Positions 23,919-37,120 of a DNA stretch of 64,000 nucleotides are shown here, piece by piece. Below the pieces are notes generated by a model. The model was not told the DNA's origin. It did not search any database and worked only from the letters and a program-made list of their open reading frames with translations. How positions within the stretch are numbered: the stretch's first letter is position 1; every line of letters starts with the position of its first letter. The translations under genes and the position numbers were made by a program. This DNA comes from Hepsetus odoe (Eukaryota; Chordata; Actinopteri; Characiformes; Hepsetidae): positions 11,205,219-11,269,218 of the forward strand of contig CM029383.1 in the NCBI GenBank assembly GCA_017165825.1, read 5' to 3'.

Positions 23919-24109
23919 ATAATAATAATAATAACAACAATAATAACAATAAAAACAACAACAACAATAACAATCATATGGTTTATTATTGTTGTTGTTG
24001 TTGTTGTTGTTGTGATTATTATCATTATTATTACTATGATGATGATGATGATGATGATTATTATTATTATTATTATTGTTGTTGTTGTTGTTGTTGTCAT
24101 TATTATTGT
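23919..24109. repeat. Compound trinucleotide repeat, self-complementary
   Basis: Runs of AAT/AAC on the left are followed by GTT, ATT, GAT, ATT and GTT again, so the left part can pair with the right. About 190 bp. It gives spurious low-complexity ORFs on both strands. Confidence 0.95.
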
Positions 24110-24507
24110 GTGTGCGTGTGTATGTCTGTGTGTTGTTTTTTTATGACCCCTGATGAGGTGTGGGAGCAAACACAAAATAGGCATGTCAGTTCATTGTCAA
24201 AAAAAAAGTAAAGCAAAGCAAAGATCTCTCTTACTCTTACTTACCACTCATTAACCCAAAGCGTTAATTACCCGCTCAAGAAAATAACTATATGATTCTG
24301 TTATTGCCACTGGCCTACTTCTCAGCATTGATCTAATAAAATGATGAAAGTTTTCTCTTTAAAAAAAAATTCAAGAAATTTTAAGAAAAATAAGGGCTTG
24401 TAATTAATTTTTTTTTCCATCCATAAAAAAACATGGTGAGAGGCTGATTCACTGAATCAATGAACATGGAGCCCACAGTTTAATAAGACAGGACAGGCAG
24501 TACTTAC

Positions 24508-24579
24508 ATATGAGAGAGATTGCCCATTGGGAGGAACATTTTCGTTTGGATATTTGGAATTTCAATGCCTTCAAGTCCT
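24508..24579 (-). CDS. rxfp2: rxfp2 exon: LRR 10
   Basis: A 72-bp exon, phase 2-2, encoding LGLEGIEIPNIQTKMFLP and ending NLSHI. IEIPNI followed by MF-x-PM-x-NLSHI is diagnostic of the last repeat of RXFP2. Acceptor tttctcag, donor GTAAGT. Confidence 0.93.
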
Positions 24580-24683
24580 CTGAGAAATACAGACATTGAA
24601 TGCAACAGCAAATGTAATTCCAGCAAGTAATGTGGTGGCTAAAATGTTTTCAAAGGCAGTTTTGGAAGTTTCTGCTTACTCAC

Positions 24684-24755
24684 AGAGACTCAAGCTGAAC
24701 CAGGTAATCAAAGTGACCAATATGGATATGAAAAAAAGGGTTATGAGATATATTT
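24684..24755 (-). CDS. rxfp2: rxfp2 exon: LRR 9
   Basis: A 72-bp exon, phase 2-2, encoding LNISHNPFFHIHIGHFDY and ending QLESL. The acceptor ends a long T tract (ttttttcag) and the donor is GTGAGT. It is more diverged than its neighbours, with His and Phe replacing usual repeat positions, but it fits in position, length and phase. Confidence 0.88.
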
Positions 24756-25054
24756 CTGAAAAAAAAAAAACAATAACATTTTTATAGATTTCTTCATTTT
24801 GTCATTTTTAAAACATTGACTATATCTGAAGAAGCAGAAGCATGCTGTCATTCTGTCACTGTCACAGCTCAGAGCAAATGGCAGAACATTTCAGCTGAGA
24901 CAAGGTTTGTGTGAGCAGAAGATTAACATCAATTAACTGACACTAAACTAATTATGAAACATCATTATCGCTACACATCAATTACTTAAACTGAGTGCAT
25001 TTAAAAAAATTCAGCATCTCTGATGGGACAAAGCACAGGCATACAGCAACTCAC

Positions 25055-25126
25055 AATTTCAGCAGTGATTTCAGACTCTTGAAAATGTTACTGGGGAGAT
25101 GAGCAATCCTGTTGCAAGACAGATCA
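25055..25126 (-). CDS. rxfp2: rxfp2 exon: LRR 8
   Basis: A 72-bp exon, phase 2-2, encoding LDLSCNRIAHLPSNIFKS and ending LKSLLKL. Acceptor gttgtag, donor GTGAGT. Confidence 0.93.
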
Positions 25127-25301
25127 CTACAACACAAAACAGGAAATGGAGAATATGTTGGAAAAGAAGGCACCTTGCTGCAGGAAATAATTCAATAGGC
25201 AAATTCAATAAGTGAATTGCTAAACAATACAGATTTAATTTGTGAGACACCAGTGTTTTGACTTAAATTCACAGCAAATTCACTCAACCTGTGATACTCA
25301 C

Positions 25302-25373
25302 AGCTCTGCCAGTGATGTGAGTGACTGAAATGTGTTTTCTGGAAGCATGTTGATTTTATTGTCGTGCAATGAC
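25302..25373 (-). CDS. rxfp2: rxfp2 exon: LRR 7
   Basis: A 72-bp exon, phase 2-2, encoding LSLHDNKINMLPENTFQS and ending LTSLAEL. Acceptor cttttag, donor GTGAGT. The next exon is only 175 bp away. Confidence 0.93.
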
Positions 25374-26079
25374 CTAAAAGTAGGAAACACAATTATACAA
25401 AATGCTAGGACTAATTAGAGAAAACAACAACATTATGTCGGCATCCATGATGATCCTTCTTTTCCCTTTAAGCCAAAAAACATGGGCATGTGGTATGTTG
25501 AACAGCTTGGATTGATTTCTTGCAGGGGACATGCTGACCTGACGTCCACATGCGGTGCTATTTTATTTTATTCTATGGGTTGGGACTGAGCTGTGGCTCA
25601 GAGAGCCTCTTTATTGCAGCTACTGCCAAACTATTCTCAATCTCCAGAATAAGAGACCCTAGAGTTATCTCGGCCGTCTGATTATTTCTGTGCCTACAGA
25701 CGTGTGTTATCCTATGGAGAAAAGAGAGAAAAGAACTTCACATAGTTGCTGCCTTGAAATTGAGATTTTCCTGAGGTTCAAATAGTGGCCTTAATGAAGT
25801 CAAACTTTTAAAGGACACTTCACGGAAAGGCTCTGTATTTTTCACATTTTCACATGACAATATGCCCTTGATTTAGCATATAACAGTATTATAGTTTCAA
25901 ACAGTCACAACTTTACATGAGTTTACTGGACTGCATTTTCACATGTCCATGGAGTGCACATTTTGTATTGCAATGCCAAAATATTTCAGTGTCTTGTTAC
26001 CCTAAAAATCACAGTCACAAACAGCCATTTTAAAGAAATATGAGAAGGGAAAAGCCCCGTGAAAGCCCCGTTAACTTAA
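25374..26079. other. Intronic DNA, nothing recognised
   Basis: Between the LRR7 exon and a LINE tail fragment; no named repeat seen. Confidence 0.4.
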
Positions 26080-26200
26080 TGGTAACTGCAATGGACCGAT
26101 GACCTGTCCTTCATGTTTGTCCGTCTTTTGCCCTATTTGCAATGGGACAGGCTCCAGTAAAATGTGACCCTACAGGATAGAGAGCTGTGATAATGAAGGA
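26080..26200 (+). mobile_element. LINE 3' tail fragment
   Basis: Reads gcaatggaccgatgacctgt, then gggacaggctccagtaaaat, the diverged fish LINE tail also found at 60275-60413. Confidence 0.5.
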
Positions 26201-28170
26201 ATTAAAAATTGAATTCAAGAAAAAAGCCAAAGAATAATAACAGTAATAATAATAACAACACTTTGAATTAGCATTCTCTGAAGAGGGTGAGGAATGCTCA
26301 AATGAATATTTAACTACTAAAAATAAAGGTACATTCCTTTCAGCGCAAAAAGATAAAAACCTTTCTAATTAAAAACGTCCTCTCAGTGTTATCGTCCTCT
26401 CAGTCTGCTCCTCTATGTTCCTGCCCCAGCCTGGTCAGTCGCCCAAGTCCCAAATGATCTTCTATGGTTTTTTTTTTCTCCATGCCCTCTCGCTATTAAC
26501 TGTGTAACTGTGCTTAGGTTAAAAATATAATAATAATCAATGTAGCTATATGTATTAATAAACATAAGCTAATCAAAATGTGAATTCTGACTGAAATATT
26601 TCTTTCATTAAGTTTGGATATTTCAAGACTGGACAGCTCAGATAATTGGACATCTTCTTTTTTTGGTTGTTGCTAGAAATTCCCTTATAAATTCCTCAGT
26701 AAAGTCCAGTCCAGAGTTTGTTCCGTATTATGATATTTAAAGCCTTTATTTCTTTAAACTTACACATGTCTTAATTTGCTTTCTAGATTTCAAGAAATTC
26801 AAGAGCAATGGAAATAATACATTCCAGATCTTATTCATATGAATAAAGAATAAACATATTAGCTGTATATCAATTATTGTGCAAATACTGGACACAGTCA
26901 AGTACATACAGGTAATTGCAGGAACCAGTAATAATAATGATAATGGCAGTAAAGAAATGCTTAGAAATGCAACTGGCAAGTTTGTACTTGTGTTGTACCA
27001 GAATGATATTGGCCATTCAATTGAAAAGAAAAAACTGGGAGGGAATTAAGCACACATGTTGCCTAAAATAAAGTCTGGTAAAAACACAGTATGAGAAACT
27101 GAAGTTTGCATGGCAATGTCTTGCAGGATTCACAGGGGACAACTTAAAAATACAAGTGCATAGAATATAAATCTGTAGCTCTGAAGCTGAAACTGTTGGC
27201 ACGGGATGCTGGAAAAAGAATTGAAAAAAAAAGAAAAAGCTGTAGATCAGTTTTTAAAACAGCTCTGTCATGGAAAGGCTAAGCGGCTTTCTGAACACCG
27301 TGAAGCGCATCATCATAACACTTACTCCTGAATATACTGGACGGACTCTATTTCAACTGGATTTTACCTCAGACTGAACCCTGACACACACGGTACGATT
27401 ATGGACATAAACACTTAGATTGTTTAAATTATAGTAAATCCTGAACCTAACCACTTTCCACCTGACAGGCTGGGACACAAGTGTTCACACTGGACGTATA
27501 ACACACATACATACAACTCACAAAAAAATCTGTCTTTTGATAACTTACAATGAAGCTACTCATTTCAAAACGATATGCCTGAGCTCGGCAAATATGATTT
27601 GAAAAATAACATGATTTCAGACTGCAATAACACAGAAACAACCAAAAGAAGACAAGGCATTTTTGTCTACTTTGCAGCAAAAGATTTTAAATTAAAACGT
27701 CGTATACATTATACCACACATTTCAGTGCAATCAGACAGACTAACTCTATAGACGGGGGGCACATAAAACAAAAAGAAAATCAAAAATAAGTGAGTGAAT
27801 AAACTATTCAGCTTCAGCGCTGCTGCTCCGTACAAAGCACATAAGCAAAGAACATTCTGTCATCTTCCATCTCTTCATTGAAAGGCAAGGCAAGGTTTTC
27901 TTGAGTTTGGATCAAAATAACATTGGAAAACAGTTCCTACCGAGATTTAAGTCTTGTGTTTAAGTCAAAAGAGTTAACTGGCTATGGTTTCAATAGGAAC
28001 AGTGATTGAAGGAGCCTCTCAGTATTTAACTGAATGTGAAAAAGACTGATTAAATATGGTGGAAGCTGCGGTCATAAGCACTCATTGAATCATGTATCAG
28101 TGGGATTTGTACAGTGATGCTTGAATGTTTGTGAAGTTTGTGAAGAATTTGCTATAATTCTGCAATAAAA
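26201..28170. other. Intronic DNA, nothing recognised
   Basis: AT-rich; only short ORFs without family resemblance. Confidence 0.4.
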
Positions 28171-28174
28171 CAGC

Positions 28175-28412
28175 CTGAAGTGACTATTCTTGTCATTGTG
28201 ATATGCAGCACAGCACAACACACTGAAATTCAACCGCTGCGTTTTACCCATACACACGTGCAGCAGGGGGCAGCTATTGAAAGCGCCAGGGGAGCAGTGA
28301 CAGGGACAGTACCTTGCTCAAGGGCACCTCATGGCAACCTACTGGTAAGGAAATCGAACCCACAGTCTTCTGAGCCAGGGCCAAATCCCTAACCACTAGG
28401 CCACCGCTGCCT
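28175..28412 (-). mobile_element. SINE type A, near full length
   Basis: On the minus strand: head gcggtggcctagtggttagg, B-box-like wording gggttcgatttcc, tail ttgtcactt-like end near 28180. Confidence 0.8.
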
Positions 28413-28492
28413 ACCACTGAAACATGCTGAGATCAAAATTATTAAAGTATGTTGTTTATCTACTAAGAAAAATTAGATAATATGTCTTATAT

Positions 28493-29201
28493 ATGTGTGG
28501 CAAAAGTATGCAAACCTCTAAATCAACAGTTGGCAGTTCATTTGAGGATAAAATTAGAGTGCAGTGTTTCAAGGAAAGGTGTGAATGTCAAGCCTGAGTG
28601 GGTTCGTTGTCGATGCTCATCAGCACCTCGCTAACCCACAGGCAGATGGACTACATACAAATAGAGAAAATACAAGACCATGGTTAAGTGACCCAAAAGA
28701 TGGTCCCAAAGGATGCAGGAGTAGCTTCTAAGCAACTAAAATCCTCTTTCACACTGGCTAATGTCCATGTTCATGAGTCCGCCACCAAGGGAACACTGCA
28801 CAACAGTGGTATTCATAGAAAGGAGAAAACTGCTGCTCTCCAAAAAGGAAAATGTTTCCCAGCTACAGTTGGCTAAAGGTCATGTCATGCCAAAATGCCC
28901 CTGGATTTTTATTTTATTTTATCCGAAGTAGATTTCTTTCTGTTTCCATTTGAGCAGTTTTGTTTAGAGAAAGGAAAAAAAGAAAGCTGCAGCTGGGCCA
29001 GAACAACTTGTCATCATTAACGGAACAATGAATTCTGAAGACTGTGAGCAAATTCTTGAGGAAAATGTCGAGACTGTGAATTTTTGTTTGTAAATTGTGA
29101 AACGTAAGAAAACTCACTGATGGGCAGGAATGATCAACAGTTGCTGCACAAGGGGGTCACACTAAATATGATAAGCAAAGGTTTAAATACTTTTGCTACT
29201 C
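28493..29201 (+). mobile_element. Tc1-like element relic (family 2)
   Basis: Ends read ggcaaaagtatgcaaacctc and its rough complement gcaaaggtttaaatactttt. Inside are transposase remnants: tccatgttcatgagtccgcc, ctgctctccaaaaa, aacggaacaatgaattctga and gctgcacaagggggtcacac. Frames are broken by many changes, and the DDE core is largely lost. Confidence 0.75.
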
Positions 29202-30800
29202 AATGATGCATTGCATCATTTCCTACATTATGAGTATATTCCTCAGCAGTATATTTCTCAGAGTTCTGTTTATCTGCCTTTAACGCTTGTGTAAAAATCT
29301 GATGACATGTTAGGTTTTACTTATGCAGAAATGTAGAGAAGGGGTTTTAAGAACCACAGTAAGAAGAAACAGAAGAGCAACTGTCCCCCAGGTGATTGAG
29401 GATGGATGTTATTGCAGGATGTGATCAGACTGTGTCAGAACAGTCTGTCTTCAACTACAAAGAGAGGGGTATGATAGCAGGGATGCAGTGCTTAAACCCC
29501 TCATTACAGGGATGAATGATCATGAGTTCTGCGGTGTAAAACCACAACCGCAGGTCTACAGAGATCCTTCACCATATTCTTTATAAGAGGGGGAGTGCAT
29601 GTCTGGCTTACTCCAAGAAAATGGGCTGAATGCCTGACCTAATTATGGGGTTTTGGTGGCTCTGTTATGCTGATGTGAGCAGCATTCTGAACACTTTCAT
29701 CCTTTGATGTCTATAAAATACATATCTATCCTAAAAGGAATGGTTTCTTCCATGATAACATAGGCCCCTTCGACAGGGCATCAGGGGTCACTGAATAGTG
29801 TGATGAGCATAGAAGACAGGGGGACATACGTTATGGCTTTCAAAGACAAAAAAAAATACAATAATTTTGTCAGACTTTGAACAGACAGTGCTTCACCATC
29901 AACACCGTTCAGTCACACTAGTACAGTTACAGAGATTTGTAGAGTCTATGGCAAGGCACAGTGAGGCTGGTCTAGTGACTCATGTTGGCACAGTACCTTA
30001 CAAAGTATTCTCCTTTAGTTTGTCACCCCATCTTATTGCATTTGGACTTTGGAACCACAACATAAGAGTTCAACATAAGTCAACAAATTTAACATCCATA
30101 TTTTTTCAGTTTATAAGTCAATCAACCCTATTTGATGGGTACATTTTACTACTGTACTTGTGTGTATTCAGCTCTCTAGGGAAAGTGCTTGAGCGGGGGA
30201 GTTTATGTGTCCAAAAAAAGGCTCAAAAAAGGGTGAAATCTTACAGTGCATGCCTGGCTCTGGACATGCTATCCACAGGGATCCTTGAATAATCCACATT
30301 TTTCTCAATCCCATCTTTTAACATGTATAACGAAGCAAAAAAGAACACTGTTGGCTTGTTATAGCTCTCCTGGGGGCTTAGATAGAGCCACAATTTGGAA
30401 TGCCTAGATGTCTCTAAAGACTAGAATGGGAAATATTGCAGTTAGCATTTTTTGACAGAGCAGTCAGGTCATAACACAAACAGCAACATAGGATTTCTGT
30501 GAGCAGTATAACTGCTGAGCTCTAAAGGCCATAGTGGCTGAATCAGGATGTAACTGACTGGGCTCAGGCTCAAACATTGTAATTAATAGCCAAACTCACA
30601 AACACCACCACCATACATAATGAGTGTTTCTGTTGCTCTGTTAATGTTCCAAAAGGTCCAGAGCAGCTTTATCAACTCACTGTAAATATAAAGGTGTCAC
30701 TTTAAAGCAGGAGAACGCTACAAAACAATTCAGTTGCCAAGTGACAGGTTACAAAAGTATAAGCACAATTATCATCATGGGGCTCCATGTAGAGAATGAC
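29202..30800. other. Intronic DNA, nothing recognised
   Basis: The largest ORF (29867-30292, plus) starts at TTG and resembles nothing I know. Confidence 0.4.
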
Positions 30801-30817
30801 TGCAAGCTCACACACAC

Positions 30818-31030
30818 ACACATCGGAATATTGGATCGGAAGATTGTGGGTTCGATTCTCTCACCAGTAGGATTCCCTGAGGTACCCTTGAGCAAGGTAC
30901 CATCTCCGTGACTGCTCTCAATACCTGCCCCCTGCTGCACGTGTGTGTATGGGTGAAACGCAGAGGTTCAATTTCATTGTGTTGTGCTGTGCTGCATTTC
31001 ACAATGACAAGGGTAGTCACTTTCACTTTT
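30818..31030 (+). mobile_element. SINE type A, head truncated
   Basis: Starts at ggatcggaagattgtgggtt (B-box half), runs through ccttgagcaaggtaccatct and ends gtagtcactttcactttttt. Confidence 0.75.
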
Positions 31031-31189
31031 TTCATATGATGGCTGAACAGTATTTTGTTGGTTGTTTGGCCTTTAATTCTTTAATGAGAAATTGGTTGAA
31101 CAATATTATTATCTAATAGTCTTTTGAAAACTTTTCTTTTCACTTACCAAAACAATATTTTTATGTTCAATATGACCAAGGTACCTGTC

Positions 31190-31198
<9 letters not shown>

Positions 31199-31224
<26 letters not shown>
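31199..31224. repeat. (CA)n microsatellite
   Basis: 26 bp of CA. Confidence 0.9.
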
Positions 31225-31687
31225 TATACCAACCCTCATCTATCCTCCCATACAAACATAACTAGGTAAACATTTCTTGCATTCCCATCTGGTCTGCTCT
31301 CCATACGGCTTGTGGGCTACAAGTAAATATCATATGTGGCCCAGGTTCTGGGCAATACAACACTGCCATCTGGATTCTGTCTTCTCCACTAAATGATGTA
31401 CTCTGGGTGGAGTTGCTGTCATTGCTGAACATTGAACAGAAGAAATCCACCCCCCACCCCCATGCTTTCCAATCAGGCAAAGAACTGTTCTGCAACAACC
31501 CCACATAAAGATTCTATCTTCACATTATTCCTAGCCATGACAATAACAGCACGATATCTTTAGACAACAACTCCATCCAGAACACCTCACACTGCATAAA
31601 TAATACATAAATTCTATTAATAGTAGATACATTATTAGACAGTTATAATTACCTCTGTATTCTAAGAGAAAGCAATTGAGAACTTAC

Positions 31688-31759
31688 AGCACTGTGAGCT
31701 CGTTGCACGTCATTAAGGTAGAGTAGTTCAGCACTTCAATGTGGTTCTCTGCAAAATCT
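31688..31759 (-). CDS. rxfp2: rxfp2 exon: LRR 6
   Basis: A 72-bp exon, phase 2-2, encoding a repeat that begins LDFAENHIEVLNYSTL and ends TCNELTVL. It is flanked by the largest intron of the gene (about 11.5 kb, to the LRR5 exon). Acceptor tatgcag, donor GTAAGT. Confidence 0.92.
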
Positions 31760-34533
31760 CTGCATAAATATAGACAGTATAAAAAAAGAGTGAAAATCAC
31801 AGAAATTTCATTACAGCCTAAATGTAAGATAAAAAAGCAGTCAGACATCACTGAGAAAAATGAACTATGAAAGTTGTAAACTGGAAACAAATACTATCTT
31901 GAAATGCAAAAAAAGGATCAATGACCAAGAAATATAATTATAAATATCAAGGCATGCAACACATACACAGTGCAGAAGAGCGAAGTTCCCCCTGCGAAGA
32001 TGTCCATGCCGAGATAAAACAGCACAACCTTACTTTTCTTCACAGCAATTATTAGCATTAAAATGGAATTCAGACCCATTAATACTTCTATAAATACTAA
32101 AGAGTTGCTAAAGAGTCTGCTGCTGATGCCTATGTGATACTACAGCACACTTGTGGAGTCCATGCCTCAGTGTCTCATGTTTCAATGTGTTCTGGTAGCA
32201 CAAGGGGGACAGCCACAACATTAGGCAGGTGGTTTTCATGCTATGACTGGTCTTTGTATTCATCCAAAAAAAATTTGATAAAGAAAAAGAAAGAACAATA
32301 TCCTTTAACAGGCAGTATTTTCCAATTTATTTTGGAGAAGTGACAAAAGATCCTGGAACCAAAACAGCATGTTAAAGATTTAACAATACAAGTACAAGCG
32401 CATGTCTCACTGTTGCGATAAAGGCATTTCTGAATCTGATGCACTCAGCGCAACTTGAGGGTGTTTCTTTTTTTAGCGAGCTGACGTAAGGAAGTTGGAG
32501 CATGAGAGTTTTCAGATACCATAAAACAGATGGTAATTTGTCATTTGAGCTCAAGAGAGTAGGCAAGATAGTGTATTAGAGAATTATTTTAGAGCTGTCA
32601 GAGCTGATAGCTGCCACAGTGAAGCAGAGGATGCTTTTAATGTACCGTCTGCCAGTAGGCTGTTATATTATTTTATATTATTGTTATATATGTATATGTA
32701 TTGTCTGAGATGGTTAACAATAAAAACTAACGAAAGCTTACACCACTGAATTACTTTTGAGTGCCAACTACAGCAAGGAAACCATTAAATGTGTTGTCTA
32801 GTTTGCAAGTGGTCACATTTTGCTTAAGCACTGGTGTGTATCGTTACCTAATAGCTAAAGAACAAGCTAAGAGAACAAGTGCAATATATTTAATAGCAGC
32901 ATTGCCCTTCGTTAGCTAAAACCAAGAACATGATTTCATAAAATCATTACAGGAGGATAAAAGAGGGTTAAAACAGTTACAAGCTAACTAATACAACAAA
33001 TTGCATGAAACAGCTCAGAGAAATTCAAATTACTGCATTAGCTTACTACATTAATTTTACATTCTTGAAATGAAGTTCATGCAAACATTTCTGAATAAAT
33101 ATTTGCATCACACTGCCCTTCCCTGGGCTTATTTCTTTACATTTCCCCCCTTGTTTGCTTTTCCATGTGTTTCTGGCCATACATATTAATGCTTTTTCTA
33201 TGAGAACGTGGGAGGGCTAAGCCCTTCTTATTCATTTATACCAGCCATCCCAGTATTGATCACATTTTACATAGCCGTTTCCCAACTTCTTTTTATCTTT
33301 CAGAATACCTTTGCTATTTAGACTGATATATGTAGACTAAAACTATTGTAGGCCAAACAGCCAAAATGCAACCCTAGAAACAGTAAAATCAAAACAGGCT
33401 GTTTCTAGAATTTCAAATGTGATCTGTAGTGAACGGGAACTGGAAAGTGAATAATACAATGTAGAGCTAAACAATATCCTCTTACTACAGCAAACATAAA
33501 AAGGAGAAAATCTCGTTTTCCATGCTATGAGCCCTTTAAAGTGTGGTAGGGGGAATTTAGTCTGATTCACGCGCAGCCATTTGTAGCCGTAGGGAAGCCA
33601 GGAGGATGATGGATTTTTTGGAGGGAGATAGTTGAGGCACATCACGTTCCTGTTTTCCATCCCCATAGGTTTAGAAATTGGTGTGAAGCCTTAGTCCAAA
33701 TTACAGCCACACACAGATATCTGCAAAGAACACACCTACTCACAGTCCTCTGCCTTGTTGGCATGATAATAATCTCCTCCATGCTTCAGATTCAAGTGAA
33801 TGAATGGACTTTCAAGTTAATCCCTGACTGTAGAAAGAGTGCTGTTAAGCTCTTCGCCAGGTTCTGGCAGCATACTGATTGAAGTGCATATTCAAAATGT
33901 CGAATTCATGCTGTTTGTTAAGCTATGTTAACATAAGCAGCCCTTTCATAACCAACCAAAAACACTTCATTAACGTTTACAGTCCTTTGGCTCTATTTGT
34001 TGGCTCAATTGGTTTCCATTCAAAAAAGGACTAACTGGGTATCATTTAGTGTTCCCAATATTTTTTTGTATAATTGTTTTAACATGCTTTGTCAGGATTT
34101 GTGTCACCCTGCCCTGACGGGGCATGCCCGACGACTCATTAGTCTGATAGCATCTGAGAGTCAGAGCAGAGCAGTTGGTCATTGTCCTGTTTTGTTGTTG
34201 TTGCACATGTGCTTTCTGTGTAAGTACTGGTTACTATATGTTTGATTGATGCTGAAAGATGTCCCCTCTGCACCTGTAAACATTTTATAGCAGTAGTTGA
34301 ACAAAATAGTCCAATTTTATATTTTCCAAGCTTGGCTGACTTGCTATCTTAATTGTTTATAAGTGAAAACAGTATTAAAATTTGATCATTTAATCGAATT
34401 TGCTCTTTATATGAGTGCATCCCCTCCTATCTGATCACTTTGTTGGCATGAAATAAATGCTCCTACACACCGTATTTAATAAGTCTAATGGAATAACAGT
34501 CATATAAAGTCACTATATCTATCTATATATATA

Positions 34534-34600
<67 letters not shown>

Positions 34601-35410
34601 ATATCTAGGTTTGAAAGCCATGTCATGACCTGTATAGCAGCTGTAGACAGATGAAGAAACCTGTTACACAATTAGAAACAAAGTTAGAAAGGAAACAGGA
34701 CCACCGATACCTAAAATGCTGGCATAATTTGAAAATGTTTTAGCGGATATTAGTATCATCTTACATGACAACTGCTACTTATACATTTTGTATAGAGATT
34801 TATGCATAAAACACTGCTATGTGCTTGGTAGGTTCATGTTAATGTTCAGGTACAATATTAAAAATGATCTAATGATCTAATGTATCAGCTGAATGTATAG
34901 CAAAGCAACAATGTGCGCACACTTATACTGAAACTGAAATTCAGTTCTTTTCAGTCCTCCAGACTAGCTAATCATCTAATCACTATTGCTTTCTCTTTCT
35001 CTCTCTCCTTCTTATCAGCTGAAAGTGACTACCTTATTGAAACTATCCTCCTAAATGGACAAGGTCACTTTGACCGATGACTGCACAAAACATTTTATCT
35101 CTTTATAAGCTTCTCAGAGAGCACTCTCTGAGGAAAAAGATGAAGCCATACCTCTCCCTTTCTATCGCACACACCCAAACAAACCTGAAAGGTTGTACAA
35201 TGAACCAAAAGAACAGTCAGACAGAACTACCACCTGGCCAGTTCTTTCTTAGGATACACCTAATGCAGCTACACTGCTGCACTGACCACATTTGTCTCTG
35301 ATTAAACCAGAAAAGTCAAGGCCAAACATTTTTCATTAAGTTCTAAGCAGCACTTAATATGGATACTGAAAAAGTTAATGCAACTTAAATATCATTCCTC
35401 CATATACATA
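31760..35410. other. Large rxfp2 intron, mostly unrecognised
   Basis: Holds only the TA array at 34513-34598 and short chance ORFs. Confidence 0.4.
34513..34598. repeat. (TA)n microsatellite with ATCT start
   Basis: Starts as tatctatctatatatatatct and continues as pure TA for over 50 bp. Confidence 0.95.
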
Positions 35411-35447
35411 TAAAGTCATGTGAAAAAATTAGGACATCCTATTAAAT

Positions 35448-35653
35448 ATTCATTTACATTTACAGCATTTAGCAGACGCTCTTATCCAGAGTGACTTCCA
35501 TGTCCTAATTACAGGGACAGTCCCCCTGGAGCAACTCAGGGTTAAGGGTCTTGCTCAGGGACCCAGTGGTGGTAGTGCTAGAGGTGGGATTTGAACCAGG
35601 GACCGCTTGATCCAGAGGCAAGTACCCTACCACTAGACCACCACCACCCACCA
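35448..35653 (-). mobile_element. SINE type B inside the Tc1-like element
   Basis: Plus strand catttacatttacagcattt, then gggacagtccccctggagca and the tRNA-like head near 35650. It is little diverged from the copies at 22.2 and 56.8 kb. Confidence 0.85.
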
Positions 35654-36852
35654 CTATTCAGTTCTTTTTCAAGAAATCTTCACTTATCGATGTCTAATCT
35701 TGCTTTTATTTATCTCTGAAAAAGAAAGTGATTTAATTGCAGGTAAACAACAAAAAATAACCTTGATTTATTCATTAAACAAAAGATATCAACAAAAATG
35801 TGTATTCAAAAGTAAAAGGAAAAAAAAAAAGTTAGGACACCCTACCCCCTAAAAGCTAGTGATCCCCCTTTGGCTGAAATAACTGTAGTGAGACGCTTCT
35901 TGCAGCATCTATCAGTCTTATGAAAGTTTGCCCCACTGCTCAATGAAGAATTAAGTTGTGAGATGTTTGAAGGGTTTCTCATGTACGGCCCGTTTTAAGT
36001 CACCCCGCAGCATCTCAATGGGATTAGAATCTGGGCTTTGACTCGGCCACTCCAGGACTCTCCATTTCTGAGTTTTCAGCCAGTTCTTGGTGGATTTACC
36101 GGTATGTTTTGGGTCATTGTCATGTTGCAGGGTCCAGTTCCACTTCAGCTTTAATGTTCTTACAGATTGTCTTACATGTTCCTCAAGCACCCTCTGAGAC
36201 ATGGTAGAATTCATGGTGGATTCTATGATGGTGAGGTGGGTAGGTCCTGCTGCAGCAAAGCATCTCCAAAACATGACATTTTCCAACTCAATGCTTCACA
36301 GCTGGTATGCGGTTCTTTTTCCGGAATGCTGTATTTGGTTTATGCCAGACATTTCCTCTGTTCTGGTGTCGAAATAATTCAATTTTAAACTCATCTGTCC
36401 AAAGAACATTATTGTAGAAGTCCTGGACTTTGTCTATGTTCCTTCTGGCAAGCTTCAGTCTGGCCTTGATGTTTCTGTCCTTGCACAACTCCCATGCAAG
36501 TTAAAGTTGTGCAGTCTTTCACATCAACAGTAGCAAGAGCCTGCTGTAGGTCCCATGATGACATTTTAGGGTTTTCTAGACAGTGGAATGGCAGATTGCA
36601 AATTCTTGTTCCTTTTAAATCCCTTACCAGTCTTATAAGCTGCTACAATCTTCTTTCTGAAGGCCTAAGACTCTTTTATCTCACCATGGTGTTCACTCTC
36701 ACCTCAACAGTCAGGAACACTAACTAAATGTCTGAGGTTTTAAAGGGCAAATCTCCTTCAAAATGCTGAGTAACGATGTTCTAATCGAGTGCACCTGATG
36801 TGCTACACCTGTGTGTAATTTGAAAAGTCTTTTCTTCTGTTTTAATTGTTTG

Positions 36853-37120
36853 GTGAAAGTGAAAGTGACTGTTCTTGGCATTGTGAACCACGGCACAGCA
36901 CACAGTGAAACACAACGAAATTACACCTCTGCATATAACTCATACACTCACACTCACACATGTGCAGCAGGAGGCAGCTATTGAAAGCTCCTGGGGAGCA
37001 GTTTAAATATTAAATATAATATTATACTATTATATTATACTAACTAATAGGTGACATAGTGGTTAGGGATTCAAACCCACAATATTCCGACCCTGGGGCT
37101 AACTCCCTATACACTAGCCA
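36853..37120 (-). mobile_element. SINE type A inside the Tc1-like element, disrupted
   Basis: The plus strand starts gtgaaagtgaaagtgactgt and keeps cagctattgaaagctcctgg. The centre is then replaced by an AT-rich stretch (about 37005-37065) before a head remnant, so this copy has been rearranged. Confidence 0.65.

Noticed and set aside
23817..24211. Open frames on both strands of about 110 codons
   Set aside because: They are translations of the trinucleotide array, not proteins.
29867..30292. 141-codon plus-strand open frame
   Set aside because: Opens at TTG, no family resemblance, no splice context and lies within an rxfp2 intron.
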